Positions 10,981 to 23,769 of a stretch of 64,000 bases of DNA are shown here, in pieces. Positions within the stretch are counted from its first letter, which is position 1; every line of letters begins with the position of its first letter. Position numbers and translations under genes: made by a program. The notes under the pieces are model-generated. The model did not search any database, was not told where the DNA came from, and saw only the letters and a list, made by a program, of their open reading frames with translations. This DNA comes from Sanderia malayensis (taxonomy: Eukaryota > Cnidaria > Scyphozoa > Semaeostomeae > Pelagiidae): the NCBI GenBank assembly GCA_013076295.1, contig RQOL01000372.1:682001-746000 (forward strand), in the 5' to 3' direction.

Positions 10981-13080
10981 TGTACCTTGTGGGAATGAAT
11001 GTTAACATACCTGAAAAAAGTAACTAAAAGTGTATAGCAATTTGTTGTGGCTGAATTGACGTGGAATCATGCGCAAATTGTGGGAATAAATCTAAATAAA
11101 TTGTAGGAATGAATGTTAATATTACTCAAAAAGGTAACTAAATGTGTATAACAATTTGTTTTCGCTGAATTGACTTGAATCATGCGCAAATTGTGGGGAA
11201 GAATCCTAATTTTGATTAGTGTAAGTTGCGGGAATAAAAGTTGATTTTTATTGGTGTAAATTGTGGGAATGATAGGTAAATTTTATTAGTGTAAATTGTG
11301 GGAATTAGTGTTATCCTTTATTAGTGTAAATTGTGGGAATGAATGTTAATATTACTGAAAAAGTAACTAAAAGAGTATAACAATTTGCTTTCGCTGAATT
11401 GACGTGCAACCATGCGCAAATTGTGGGAATGAATACTAATTCTGATTAGTGTAAGTTGCGGGAATGAAAGTTAATTTTTATTAGTGTAAATGGTGGGAGT
11501 GAATGTTGTCTTTTATTAGTGTAAATTGTGGGAATGAATGTTAATATTACTGAAAAAGTAACTAAAAGTGTATAACAATTTGTTCTGGCTGCATTGACGT
11601 GGAAACATGCGCAAATTTTGGGAATGAATACTAATTTTGATTAGTGTAAGTTGCGGGAATAAAAGTTAATTTTGATTAGTGTAAGTTGCGGGAATAAAAG
11701 TTAATTTTCATTAGTGTAAATTGCGGGAATAAAAGTTAATTTTTATTAGTGTAAATGGTGGGAATGTATGTTAATATAACTGAAAAAAGTAGCTAAAAGT
11801 GTATAACAATTTGATCTCGCTGAGTTGACGTAGAATCATGCGCAAATTGTGGGAATGAATGTTAATTTTGATTAATGTAAGTTGCGGCAATAAAACGTAA
11901 ATTTTATTGGTGAAATTTGTGGGAGGGAAAATTAATTTTTATTAGTGTAAATTGTGGGAATGAATTTTAATATTACTGAAAAAAGTAACTAAAAGTGTAT
12001 AACAATTTGTTCTGGCTGCATTGACATGGAAACATGCGCAAATTTTGGGAATGAATACTAATTTTGATTAGTGTAAGTTGCGGGAATAAAAGTTAATTTT
12101 GATTAGTGTAAGTTGCGGGAATAAAAGTTAATTTTCATTAGTGTAAGTTGCGGGAATAAAAGTTAATTTTTATTAGTGTAAATGGTGGGAATGTATGTTA
12201 ATATAACTGAAAAAAGTAGCTAAAAGTGTATAACAATTTGATCTCGCTGAATTGACGTGGAATCATGCGCAAATTGTGGGAATGAATGTTAATTTTGATT
12301 AATGTAAGTTGCGGGAATAAAACTTGAATTTTATTGGTGTAAATTGTGGGAGGGAAAATTAATTTTTATTAGTGTAAATTGTGGGAATTAGTGTTATCTT
12401 TTATTCGTGTAAATTGTGGGAATGAATGTTAATATTACTGAAAAAGTAACTAAAAGTGTATAACAATTTGTTCTCGCTGAATTGACGTGAAATCATGCGC
12501 AATTTGTGGGAATGAATGTTAATTTTGATTAATGTAAGTTGCGGGAATAAAAGTTAATTTTTGTTGGTGTAAATTGTGGGAATGAGTGTTATCTTTTATT
12601 AGTGTAAATTGTGGGAAGGAATGTTAATATTACTGAAAAAAGTAACTAAAAGTGTATAACAATTTGTTCTCGCTGAATTGACGTGGAATCATGCGCAAAT
12701 TGTAGGAATGAATGTTATTATAACTGAAAAAATTAACTAAAAGTGTATAACAATTTTTCTTCGCTGAATTGACGTGGAATCATGCGCAAATCGTGGGAAT
12801 GAATCTAAATAAATTGTGGGACTGAATGTTAATAATACTCAAAAAGGTAACTAAAAGTGTATAACAATTTGTTCTCGCTGAATTGACATGGAAACATGCG
12901 CAAATTGTGGGAATGAATGTTATTATAACTGAAAAAATTAACTAAAAGTGTATAACAATTTTTCTTCGCTGAATTGACGTGGAATCATGCGCAAATCGTG
13001 GGAATGAATCTAAATAAATTGTGGGACTGAATGTTAATAATTCTCAAAAAGGTAACTAAAAGTGTATAACGATTTGTTCT
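10981..13080 (+). repeat. 2.58-kb HOR copy E (truncated at its right end)
   Basis: It matches copy D at offset 2,583 until the second 205-bp unit. At about 13,070-13,090 it switches to unrelated monomers (TATAACGATTTG, then TGACATGGAAAC), so the HOR array ends here. Private changes include TGACTTGAATC near 11,171 and TGAGTTGACG near 11,821. Confidence 0.85.
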
Positions 13081-13378
13081 CGCTGAATTGACATGGAAAC
13101 ATGCGCAAATTGTGGGAATGAATACTAATTTTGATTAGTGTAAGTTGCGGGAATAAAAGTTAATTTTTATTAGTGTAAATTGTGGGAATGAGTGTTATCT
13201 TTTATCAGTGTAAATGGTGGGATTGAATTTTTATATTACTGAAAAAAGTAACTAAAAGTGAAAAAAATTTGTTCTCTCTGAATTTACGTGGAATCATTCG
13301 CAAATTGTGGGAGTGAATCTAATTAAATTGTGGGAATGAATGTTAATATTACTCAAAAAGGTAATTAAAACTGTATAA

Positions 13379-13420
13379 CATTCCCACAATTTGCACAACA
13401 TTGCACAATTTGTGGGAATG
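13379..13420. repeat. Small inverted repeat from an inverted subrepeat fragment
   Basis: CATTCCCACAA at 13379-13389 faces TTGTGGGAATG at 13410-13420, a perfect 11-bp inverted repeat with a 20-bp loop. The left arm is the reverse complement of the conserved 35-bp subrepeat heart, inserted just after a truncated GTATAACA core. It is the only place I noticed where the subrepeat heart is on the opposite strand. Confidence 0.85.
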
Positions 13421-15680
13421 AGTGCAAAATGTGGGAATGAATGTTAATATTACTGAAAAAGTAACTAAAAGTGTATAACAATTTGTTTTCGCTGAATTGA
13501 CGTCGAATCATGCGCAAATTGTGGGAATGAATGTTAATTTTGATTTATGTCAGTTGCGGGAATATAACTTGATTTTTATTGGTGTAAATTGTGGGAGGGA
13601 AATTTAATTTTTATTAGAGTAAATTGTGGGAATTAGTGTTATCTTTTATTCGTGTAAATTGTGGGAATGAAAGTTAAAATTACTGAAAAAGTAACTAAAA
13701 GTGTATAACAATTTTTCTTCGCTGAATTGACGTGGAATCATGCGCAAATCATGGGAAAGAATCTAAATAAATTGTGGGACTGAATGTAAATAATACTCAA
13801 AAAGGTAACTAAAAGTGTATAACAATTTGTTCTCGCTGAATTGACATGGAAACATGCGCAAATTGTGGGAATGAATGTTACTATAACTGAAAAAATTAAC
13901 TAAAAGTGTATAACAATTTTTCTTCGCTGAATTGACGTGGAATCATGCGCAAATCGTGGGAATGAATCTAAATAAATTGTGGGACTGATTGTTAATAATA
14001 CTCAAAAAGTTAACCAAAATTGTATAACAATTTGTTCTCGCTGAATTGACATGGAAACATGCGCAAATTGTGGGAATGAATACTAATTTTGATTAGTGTA
14101 AGTTGCGGGAATAAAAGTTAATTTTTATTAGTGTAAATTGTGGGAATGAGTGTTATCTTTTATCAGTGTAAATGGTGGGAAAGAATTTTTATATTACTGA
14201 AAAAGTAACTAAAAATGTATAACAATTTGTTCTCGCTGAATTGACGTGGAATCATGCACAATTTGTGGGAATGAATGTTAATTTTGAGTTATGTAAGTTG
14301 CGGGAATAAAACTTGATTTCCATTGGTGTAAATTGTGGGAGGGAAATTTAATTTTTATTAGAGTAAATTGTGGGAATTATTGTTATCTTTTATTCGTGTA
14401 AATTGTGGGAATGAAAGTTAATTTTTATTAGTGTAAATTGTGGGAATGAGTGTTATCTTTTATCAGTGTAAATGGTGGGAATGAATTTTTATATTACTGA
14501 AAAAAGTAACTAAAAGGGAATAAAAATTTGTTCTCGCTGAATTTACGTGGAATCATTCGCAAATTGTGGGAATGAATCTAAATAAATTGTGGGACTGAAT
14601 GTTAATAATACTCAAAAAGTTAACTAAAATTGTATAACAATTTGTTCTCGCTGAATTGACATGGAAACATGCGCAAATTGTGGGAATGAATACTAATTTT
14701 GATTAGTGTAAGTTGCGGGAATAAAAGTTAATTTTTATTAGTGTAAATTGTGGGAATGAGTGTTATCTTTTATCAGTGTAAATGGTGGGAATGAATTTTT
14801 ATATTACTGAAAAAAGTAACTAAAAGTGAATAAAAATTTGTTCTCGCTGAATTGACGTGGAATCATGCACAATTTGTGGGAATGAATGTTAATTTTGATT
14901 TATGTAAGTTGCGGGAATAAAACTTGATTTTTATTGGTGTAAATTGTGGGAGGGAAATTTAATTTTTATTAGAGTAAATTGTGGGAATGAGTGTTATCTT
15001 TTATTAGTGTAAATAGTGGGAATGAATGAAAATATTACTGAAAAAAAAAACTAAAAGTTTATAACAATTTGTTCTCGCTGAATTGACGTGGAAACATGCG
15101 CAATTTGTGGGAATAAATGTTAATTTTGATTAGTGTAAATTGTGGGAGGGAAAATTAATTTTTATTCGTGTAAATTGTGGGAGTGAGTGTTATCTTTTAT
15201 TAGTGTAAATTGTGGGAATGAATGTTAATGTTACTGAAAAAGTAACTAAAAGTGTATAACAATTTGTTTTCGCTGAATTGACGTGGAATCATGCGCAAAT
15301 TGTGGGAATAAATGTTAATTTTGATTAATGTAAGTTGCGGGAATAAAACTTGATTTTTATTGGTGTAAATTGTGGGGGGAAAATTAATTTTGATTAGTGT
15401 AAATTGTGGGAATTAGTGTTATCTTTTATTCGTGTAAATTGTGGGAATGAATGTTAATATTACGGAAAAAGTAACTAAAAGTGTATAACAATTTGTTTTC
15501 GCTGAATTGACGTGGAATCATGCGCAAATTGTGGGAATAAATGTTAATTTTGATTAATGTAAGTTGCGGGAATAAAACTTTATTTTTATTGGTGTAAATT
15601 GTGGGAGGGAAAATTAATTTTTATTCGTGTAAATTGTGGGAATGAGTGTTATCTTTTATTCGTGTAAATTGTGGGACTGA

Positions 15681-16490
15681 ATGTTAATAATACTCAAAAA
15701 GTTAACTAAAAGTGTATAACAATTTGTTCTCGCTGAATTGACGTGGAATCATGCGCAAACTGTGGGAATGAATCCTAATTTGGATTAGTGTAAGTTCCGG
15801 GAATAAAAGTTATTTTTCATTGGTGTAAATTGTGGGAATGAGTGTAATCTTTTATTAGTGTAAATTGTGGGATTGAATGTTAATTTTACAGAAAAAAGTA
15901 ACTATAATGTATAACAATTTGTTCTGGCTGAATTTACGTGGAATCATGCGCAAATTGTGGGAATGAATCCTAATTTTGATTAGTGTAAGTTGCGGGAATA
16001 AAAGCTAGTTTTTATTAGTGTAAATTGTGGGAGGGAAAATTAATTTTTATTGGTGTAAATTGTGGGAATGAGTGTTATCTTCTATTAGTGTAAATAGCGG
16101 GAAGGAATGTTAATATTACTGAAAAAAGTAACTAATAGTGTATAACAATTTGTTCTCCCTGAAAATGACATCGAATCATGCGCAAATTGTGGGAATGAAT
16201 CCTAATCTTGCTTAGTGTAAGTTGCGGGAATAAAAATTAATTTTTATTGGTGCAAATTGTGGGAATGAAAGTTAATTTTTATTAGTGTAAATTGTGGGAA
16301 TGAGTGTTATCTTTTATTATTGTACATTGTGGGAATGAATGTTAACATAACTGAAAAAAGTAACTAAAAGTGAATAGCAATATGTTGTGGCTGAATTGAC
16401 GTGGAATCATGCGCAAATTGTGGGAATGAATCTAAATAAATTGTAGGAATGAATGTTAATATTACTCAAAAAAGTAACTAAAAGAGTATA
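15681..16490 (+). repeat. 0.8-kb segment duplicated at 18,140-18,940 (left copy)
   Basis: ACTATAATGT at 15901 and 18351, TATAACAATT at 16141 and 18591, TGTACATTGT at 16321 and 18771, and TTGTAGGAAT at 16441 and 18891 all give an offset of exactly 2,450 bp. Similarity ends near 16,490, where AAAAGAG faces AAATGTG. The 306-bp insertion lies between the copies and is not itself duplicated. Confidence 0.88.
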
Positions 16491-17257
16491 ACAATTTGTT
16501 TTCGCTGAATTGACGTGGAATCTTGCGCAAATTGTGGGAATGAATACTAATTTTAATTACTGTAAGTTGCGGGAATAAAAGTTAATTTTTATTAGTGTAA
16601 ATTGTGGGAATGAATGTTAATATTACTAAAAAAAGTAACTAAAAGTGTATAACAATTTGTTCTCGCTGAATTGACGTGGAATCATGCGCAAATTGTGGGA
16701 ATGAATGTTAATTTTGATTATTGAAAGTTGCGAAATAAAAGTTAATTTTTATTGGTGTAAATTGTGGGAATGAGTGTAATTTTTTATTAGTGTAAATTGT
16801 GGGAATGAATGTTAATGTTACTGAAAAAGTAACTAAAAGTGTATAACAATTTGTTCTCGCTGAATTGACGTGGAATCATGCGCAATTTGTGGGAATAAAT
16901 GTTAATTTTGATTATTGAAAGTTGCGGAAATAAAAGTTAATTTTTATTGGTGTAAATTGTGGGAATGAGTGTAATTTTTTATTACTGTAAATTGTGGGAA
17001 TGAATGTCAATTTTACTGAAAAAAGTAACTAAAAGTGCATAACAATTTGTTCTCGCTGAATTGACATGGAATCATGCGCAAATTGTGGGAATGAATCCTG
17101 AAATTTATTAGTGTAAATTGTGGGAGGGAAAATTAATTTTTATTCGTGTAAATTGTGGGAATGAGTGTTATTATTTATTAGTGTAAATTGTGGGAATGAA
17201 TGTTAATGTTACTGAAAAAGTAACTAAAAGTGTATAACAATTGGTTCTCGCTGAATT

Positions 17258-17286
17258 AATAATAATAATAAAAATAATAATAATAA
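17258..17286 (+). repeat. (AAT)n microsatellite, tail of the insertion
   Basis: These are AAT repeats interrupted once by AAAAAT, directly against the left GAATT target duplication. On the minus strand this is an (ATT)n tail, which fixes the likely orientation of the element. Confidence 0.9.
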
Positions 17287-17313
17287 CTAGGTTTTACCCA
17301 CAGTTATCTACTG

Positions 17314-17330
17314 ACATAACCCTGTTATGT
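17314..17330. other. 7-bp stem hairpin near the tail of the insertion
   Basis: ACATAAC and GTTATGT form a perfect 7-bp stem around a 3-nt loop (CCT on the + strand). It lies about 30 bp inside the (AAT)n end. Many LINE and SINE 3' ends carry a hairpin near the tail that the reverse transcriptase recognises. That role is inference here. Confidence 0.6.
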
Positions 17331-18139
17331 GCAGCTTGCTCAACTGTGAACAATGTACAAAACAATTGTCAAATACAATTCGATAAAACAAATAGTATCT
17401 TTAGTTGGTGTAACTTGTTTTTTCTATTTCACGAAATTAAAAACAATATAAAACTCTTTATCGACATATTTACATATTTAGTTTGTTATAAACATTGGCA
17501 AGGTTTGTTGTCATTAAAAACGATTTTAGCTTAGTCGTGATATTCGAATTGTTTGTGATGTTAGAATTGACGTGAAATCATGCGCAATTTGTGGGAATGA
17601 ATGTTAATTTTGATTAGTTACATTGTGGGAGGGAAAATTAATATTTTTTCGTGTAAATTGTGGGAATGAGTGTTATTATTTATTAGTGTAAATTGTGGGA
17701 ATGAATGTTAATGTTACTGAAAAAGTAACTAAAAGTGTATAACGATTTGTTCTCGCTGAATTGACGTGAAACCATGCGCAAGTTGTGGGAATGAATGTTA
17801 ATTTTGATTAGTGTAAGTTGCGGGAATAAAAGTTAATTTTTGTTGGTGTAAATTGTGGGAATGAGTGCTATCTTTTATTAGTATAAATTGTGGAAATGAA
17901 TGTTAATATTACTGAAAAAAGTAACTAAAAGGGTATAACAATTTGTTTTCGCTGAATTGACGTGGAATCATGCGCAAATTGTGGGAAAGAATGTTAATTT
18001 TGATTAATGTAAGTTGCGGGAATAAAACTTGATTTTTATTGGTGTAAATTGTGGGAGGGAAAATTAATTTTTATTCTTGTAAATTGTGGAAATGAGTGTT
18101 ATGTTTTATTCGTGTAAATTGTGGGAATGAATGTTAATA

Positions 18140-18940
18140 TTACTGAAAGAAGTAACTAAAAGTGTATAACAATTTATTCTCGCTGAATTGACGTGGAATC
18201 ATGCGCAAACTGTGGGAATGAATCCTAATTTAGATTAGTGTAAGTTCCGGGAATAAAAGTTATTTTTCATTGGTGTAATTTGTGGGAATGAGTGTAATCT
18301 TTTATTAGTGTAAATTGTGGGATTGAATGTTAATTTTACAGAAAAAAGTAACTATAATGTATAACAATTTGTTCTGGCTGAATTTACGTGGAATTATGCG
18401 CAAATTGTGGGAATGAATCCTAATTTTGATTAGTGTAAGTTGCGGGAATAAAAGCTAGTTTTTATTAGTGTAAATTGTGGGAGGGAAAATTAATTTTTAT
18501 TGGTGTAAATTGTGGGAATGAGTGTTATCTTCTATTAGTGTAAATAGTGGGAATGAATGTTAATATTACTGAAAAAAGTAACTAATAGTGTATAACAATT
18601 TGTTCTCCCTGAAAATGACATCGAATCATGCGCAAATTGTGGGAATGAATCCTAATCTTGCTTAGTGTAAGTTGCGGGAATAAAAATTAATTTTTATTGG
18701 TGCAAATTGTGGGAATGAAAGTTAATTTTTATTAGTGTAAATTGTGGGAATGAGTGTTATCTTTTATTATTGTACATTGTGGGAATGCATGTTAACATAA
18801 CTGAAAAAACTAACTAAAAGTGTATAGCAATATGTTGTGGCTGAATTGACGTGGAATCATGCGCAAATTGTGGGAATGAATCTAAATAAATTGTAGGAAT
18901 GAATGTTAATATTACTCAAAAAAGTAACTAAATGTGTATA
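18140..18940 (+). repeat. 0.8-kb duplicated segment (right copy, offset 2,450)
   Basis: Partner of 15,681-16,490. A few changes separate the copies, for example TTGGATTAG against TTAGATTAG, AATAGCGGGAAGG against AATAGTGGGAATG, and GTGGGAATGCATG at about 18,785. This places the duplication well before the near-identical ones elsewhere in the window. Confidence 0.85.
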
Positions 18941-21010
18941 ACAATTTGTTTTCGCTGAATTGACATGAATCATGCGCAAATTGTGGGGATGAATCCTAAT
19001 TTTGATTAGTGTAAGTTGCGGGAATAAAAGTTGATTTTTATTGGTGTAAATTGTGGGAGGGAAAATTAATTTTTATTCGTGTAAATTGTGGGAATGAGTT
19101 TTATCTTTTATTCGTGTAAATTGTGGGAATGAATGTCAATATTACTGAAAAAGTAACTAAAAGTGTATAACAATTTGTTCTCGCTGAATTGACGTGAAAT
19201 CATGCGCAATTTGTGGGAATGAATGTTAATTTTGATTATTGTAAGTTGCGGGAATAAAAGTTAACTTTTGTTGGTGTAAATTGTGGGAATGAGTGTTATC
19301 TTTTATTAGTGTAAATTGTGGGAATGAATGTTAATGTTACTGAATAAGTAACTAAAAGTGTATAACAATTTGTTCTCGCTGAACTGACGTGGAATCATGC
19401 GCAATTTGTGGGAATGAATGTTAATTTTGATTAGAGTAAGTTGCGGGAAAAAATGTTAATATTACTGAAAAAAGTAACTAAAATAGTATAACAATTTGTT
19501 TTCGCTGAATTGACGTGGAATCTTGCGCAAATTGTGGGAATGAATACTAATTTTAATTAGTGTAAGTTGCGGAAATAAAAGTTAATTTTTATTGGTGTAA
19601 ATTGTGGGAATGAGTGTAATTTTTTATTAGGGTAAATTGTGGGAATGAATGTTAATTTTATTGAAAAAAGTAACTAAAAGTGCATAACAATTTGTTCTCG
19701 CTGAATTGACATGGAATCATGCGCAAATTGTGGGAATGAATCCTAATTTTGATTAGTGTAAATTTCGGGAAAAAAAGTTAATTTTCATTGGTATAAATTG
19801 TGGGAATGAATGTTATTGTAAATTGTGGGAATGAATGTTAATATTACTGAAAGAAGTAACTAAAAGTGTATAACAATTTTTTCTCGTTGAATTGACGTGG
19901 AATCATGAGCAAACTGTGGGAATGAATCCTAATTTTGATTAGTGTAAGTTGCGGGAATAAAAGTTAATTTTTATTGGTGTAAATTGTGGGAATGAGTGTA
20001 ATTTTTTATTAGTGTAAATTGTGGGAATGAATGTTAATTTTACTGAAAAAAGTAACTAAAAGTGCATAACAATTTGTTCTCGCTGAATTGACACGGAATC
20101 ATGCGCAAATTGTGGGAATGAATCCTGAAATTTATTCGTGTAAGTTGCAGGAATAAAAGTTAATTTTTATTGGTCTAAATTATGGGAATGAATGTTATTA
20201 TAACTGAAAAAAGTATCTAAAAGTGTATCTCAATTTTTCTTCGCTGAATTGACGTGGAATCATGCGCAATTTGTGGGAATGAATGTTTTTTTTGATTAGT
20301 GTAAGTTGCGGGAATAAAAGTTATTTTTTATTGGTGTAAATTGTGGGAATGAGTGTAATCTTTTATTAGTGTAAATTGTGGGATTGACTGTAAATTTTCC
20401 TGAAAAAAGTAACTAAAAGGGTATAACAATTTGTTCTCGCTGAATGGACGTGGAATCATACGCAAATTGTGGGAATGAATCCTAATTTTGATTAGTGTAA
20501 GTTGCGGGAATAAAAGTTAGTTTTTATTAGTGTAAATTGCGGGAATGATGGGTAAATTTTATTAGTGTAAATTGTGGGAATTAGTGTTATCTTTTATTAA
20601 TGTAAATTGTGGGAATGAATGTTAATATTAATGAAAAAGTAACTAAAAGAGTATAACAATTTGCTTTCGCTGAATTGACGTGGAATCATGCGCAAACTGT
20701 GGGAATGAATCCTAATTTTGATTAGTGTAAATTTCGGGAAAAAAAGTTAATTTTCATTGGTATAAATTGTGGTAATGAATGTTATTGTAAATTGTGGGAA
20801 TGAATGTTAATATTACTGAAAGAAGTAACTAAAAGTGTATAACAATTTTTTCTCGTTGAATTGACGTGGAATCATGAGCAAACTGTGGGAATGAATCCTA
20901 ATTTTGATTAGTGTAAGTTGCGGGAATAAAAGTTATTTTTTATTGGTGTAAATTGTGGGAATGCATGTTTATATGACTGAAAAAAGAAACTACAAGTGTA
21001 TAACAATTTG

Positions 21011-21362
21011 TTCTCGCTGAATTGACCTGAAATCATGCGCAATTTGTGGGAATGAATGTTAATTTTGATTAGTGTAAATTGTGGGAGGGAAAATTAATTT
21101 TTATTCGTGTAAATTGTGGGAATGAGTGTTATCTTTTATTAGTGTAAATTGTGGGAATGAATGTTAATGTTACTGAAAAAGTAACTAAAAGTGTATAACA
21201 ATTTGTTCTCGCTGAATTGACGTGAAACCATGCGCAAGTTTTGGGAATGAATGTTTGTAAGTTGCGGGAATAAAAGTTAATTTTTGTTGGTGTAAATTGT
21301 GGGAATGAGTGTTATCTTTTATTAGTATAAATTGTGGAAATGAATGTTAATATTACTGAAAA
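21011..21362 (+). repeat. Segment duplicated at 23,424-23,775 (left copy)
   Basis: The rare variants TGACCTGAAATC and GTTTTGGGAATGAATGTTTG are shared at an offset of 2,413 bp. The second contains a shortened alpha subrepeat, a good marker of common descent. The right copy starts at an abnormal junction at 23,395-23,430. Confidence 0.82.
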
Positions 21363-23394
21363 AAGTAACTAAAAGGGTATAACATTTTGTTTTCGCTGAA
21401 TTGACCTGGAATCATGCGCAAATTGTGGGAATGAATGTTAATTTTGATTAATATAAGTTGCGGGAATAAAACTTGATTTTTATTGGTGTAAATTGTGGGA
21501 GGGAAAATTAATTTTTATTCGTGTAAATTGTGGGAATGAGTGTTATCTTTTATTCGCGTAAATTGTGGGAATGAATGTTAATATTACTGAAAATGTAACT
21601 AAAAGTGTATAACAATTTGTTCTCGCTGAATTGACGTGAAATCATGCGCAATTTGTGGGAATGAATGTTAATTTTGATTAGTGTAAATTGTGGGAGGGAA
21701 AATTAATTTTTATTCGTGTAAATTGTGGGAATGAGTGTTATCTTTTATTAGTGTAAATTGTGGGTATGAATTTTAATGTTACTGAAAAAGTAACTAAAAG
21801 TGTATAACAATTTGTTCTCGCTGAATTGACGTGGAATCATGCGCAATTTGTGGGAATAAATGTTAATTTTGATTATTGAAAGTTGCGGAAATAAAAGTTA
21901 ATTTTTATTGGTGTAAATTGTGGGAATGAATGTAATTTTTTATTACTGTAAATTGTGGGAATGAATGTCAATTTTACTGAAAAAAGTAACTAAAAGTGCA
22001 TAACAATTTGTTCTCGCTGAATTGACATGGAATCATGCGCAAATTGTGGGAATGAATCCTGAAATTTATTAGTGTAAGTTGCGGGAAAAAAAGTTGATTT
22101 TTATTGGTGTAAATTGAGGGAATGATAGGTAAATTTTATTAGTGTAAATTGTGGGAATTAGTGTTATCTTTTATTAGTGTAAATTGTGGGAATGAATGTT
22201 AATATTATTGAAAAAGTAACTAAAAGTGTATAACAATTTGTTCTCGCTGAATTGACGTGAAATCATGCGCAATTTGTGGGAATGAATGTTAATTTTGATG
22301 AGTGTAAATTGTGGGAGGGAAAATTAATTTTTATTCCTGTAAATTGTGGGAATGAGTGTTATCTTTTATTAGTGTAAATTGTGGGAATGAATGTTAATGT
22401 TACTGAAAAAGTAACTAAATGTGTATAACAATTTGTTCTCGCTGAATTGACGTGAAACCATGCGCAAGTTGTGGGAATGATTGTTAATTTTGATTAGTGT
22501 AAGTTGCGGGAATAAAAGTTAATTTTTGTTGGTGTAAATTGTGGGAATGAGTGTTATCTTTTATTAGTATAAATTGTGGAAATGAATGTTAATATTACTG
22601 AAAAATGTAACTAAAAGGGTATAACAATTTGTTTTCGCTGAATTGACGTGGAATCATGCGCAAATTGTGGGAATGAATGTTAATTTTGATTAGTGTAAAT
22701 TGTGGGAGGGAAAATTAATTTTTATTCCTGTAAATTGTGGGAATGAGTGTTATCTTTTATTAGTGTAAATTGTGGGTATGAATGTTAATGTTACTGAAAA
22801 AGTAACTAAAAGTGTATAACAATTTGTTCTCGCTGAATTGACGTGGAATCATGCGCAATTTGTGGGAATAAATGTTAATTTTGATTATTGAAAGTTGCGG
22901 AAATAAAAGTTAATTTTTATTGGTGTAAATTGTGGGAATGAGTGTAATTTTTTATTACTGTAAATTGTGGGAATGAATGTCAAGTTTACTGAAAAAAGTA
23001 ACTAAAAGTGCATAACAATTTGTTCTCGCTGAATTGACATGCAATCATGCGCAAATTGTGGGAATGAATCCTGAAATTTATTAGTGTAAGTTGCGGGAAT
23101 AAAATTTAATTTTTATTGGTGTAAATTGTGGGAATGAATGTTATTATAACTGAAAAAAGTATCTAAAAGTGTATAACAATTTTTCTTCGCTGAATTGACA
23201 TGGAATCATGCGCAATTTGTGGGAATGAATGTTAATTTTGATTAGTGTAAGTTGCGGGAAAAAAAGTTGATTTTTATTGGTGTAAATTGAGGGAATGATA
23301 GGTAAATTTTATTAGTGTAAATTGTGGGAATTAGTGTTATCTTTTATTAGTGTAAATTGTGGGAATGAATGTTAATATTACTGAAAAAGTAACT

Positions 23395-23430
23395 AAAAGT
23401 GTATAACTGTATAACTAATAGTGTTCTCGC
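23395..23430 (+). repeat. Rearranged core box (recombination junction)
   Basis: The core reads GTGTATAACTGTATAAC, then TAATAGTGTTCTCGC, in place of GTGTATAACAATTTGTTCTCGC. Fragments of two cores are joined, and the segment that begins here is the right copy of the 2,413-bp-offset duplication. This looks like the scar of a non-allelic end-joining or template-switch event. Confidence 0.75.
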
Positions 23431-23769
23431 TGAATTGACCTGAAATCATGCGCAATTTGTGGGAATGAATGTTAATTTTGATTAGTGTAAATTGTGGGAG
23501 GGAAAATTAATTTTTATTCGTGTAAATTGTGGGAATGAGTGTTATCTTTTATTAGTGTAAATTGTGGGAATGAATGTTAATGTTACTGAAAAAGTAACTA
23601 AAAGTGTATAACAATTTGTTCTCGCTGAATTGACGTGAAACCATGCGCAAGTTTTGGGAATGAATGTTTGTTAGTTGCGGGAATAAAAGTTAATTTTTGT
23701 TGGTGTAAATTGTGGGAATGAGTGTTATCTTTTATTAGTATAAATTGTGGAAATGAATGTTAATATTAC

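Larger units (their letters stand above)
13081..17257 (+). repeat. Irregular diverged satellite domain
   Basis: The same monomer family continues, without a regular higher-order period. Many cores are damaged, for example AAAAAAATTTG near 13,261 and AATAAAAATTTG near 14,520. Local repeats exist, such as two similar units of about 230 bp starting near 15,241 and 15,471. Monomers from about 15,680 to 16,490 recur at 18,140-18,940. No gene is seen. This is typical of older satellite at the edge of homogenised blocks. Confidence 0.85.
17253..17568 (-). mobile_element. 306-bp retroposon-like insertion with 5-bp target duplication
   Basis: This is the only DNA in the window unrelated to the satellite. 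It splits a core box inside CTGAATTGACGTG: GAATT at 17253-17257 on the left is repeated at 17564-17568 on the right, so the insert is 17258-17563. The left end is a run of AAT repeats. Read on the minus strand, the element ends in (ATT)n, as SINEs and 5'-truncated non-LTR retrotransposons do. A hairpin lies just inside that end. No clear pol III A box is seen, and ATTCGAATA near the minus-strand 5' end only weakly resembles a B box. No reverse-transcriptase coding is present. Best guess is a truncated LINE 3' end or a SINE; the family is not recognised. Confidence 0.72.

Noticed and set aside
17241..17534. 97-codon open frame on the + strand
   Set aside because: It starts with TTG in satellite DNA, runs through the (AAT)n tail into the retroposon-like insert, shows no recognisable domain, and reads the insert opposite to its likely orientation. 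A chance frame.
17540..17563. tRNA-derived SINE head (pol III B box) at the right end of the insert
   Set aside because: Minus-strand ATTCGAATA only partly fits a B box, lies too near the end of the element and has no A box upstream. I kept only the general retroposon call.
22081..22091. E2F-like sites (GCGGGAAAAAA) in beta subrepeats
   Set aside because: The match to GCGGGAAA is good in some copies, but most beta subrepeats read GCGGGAATAAA. It probably arises by chance from base changes in the subrepeat.
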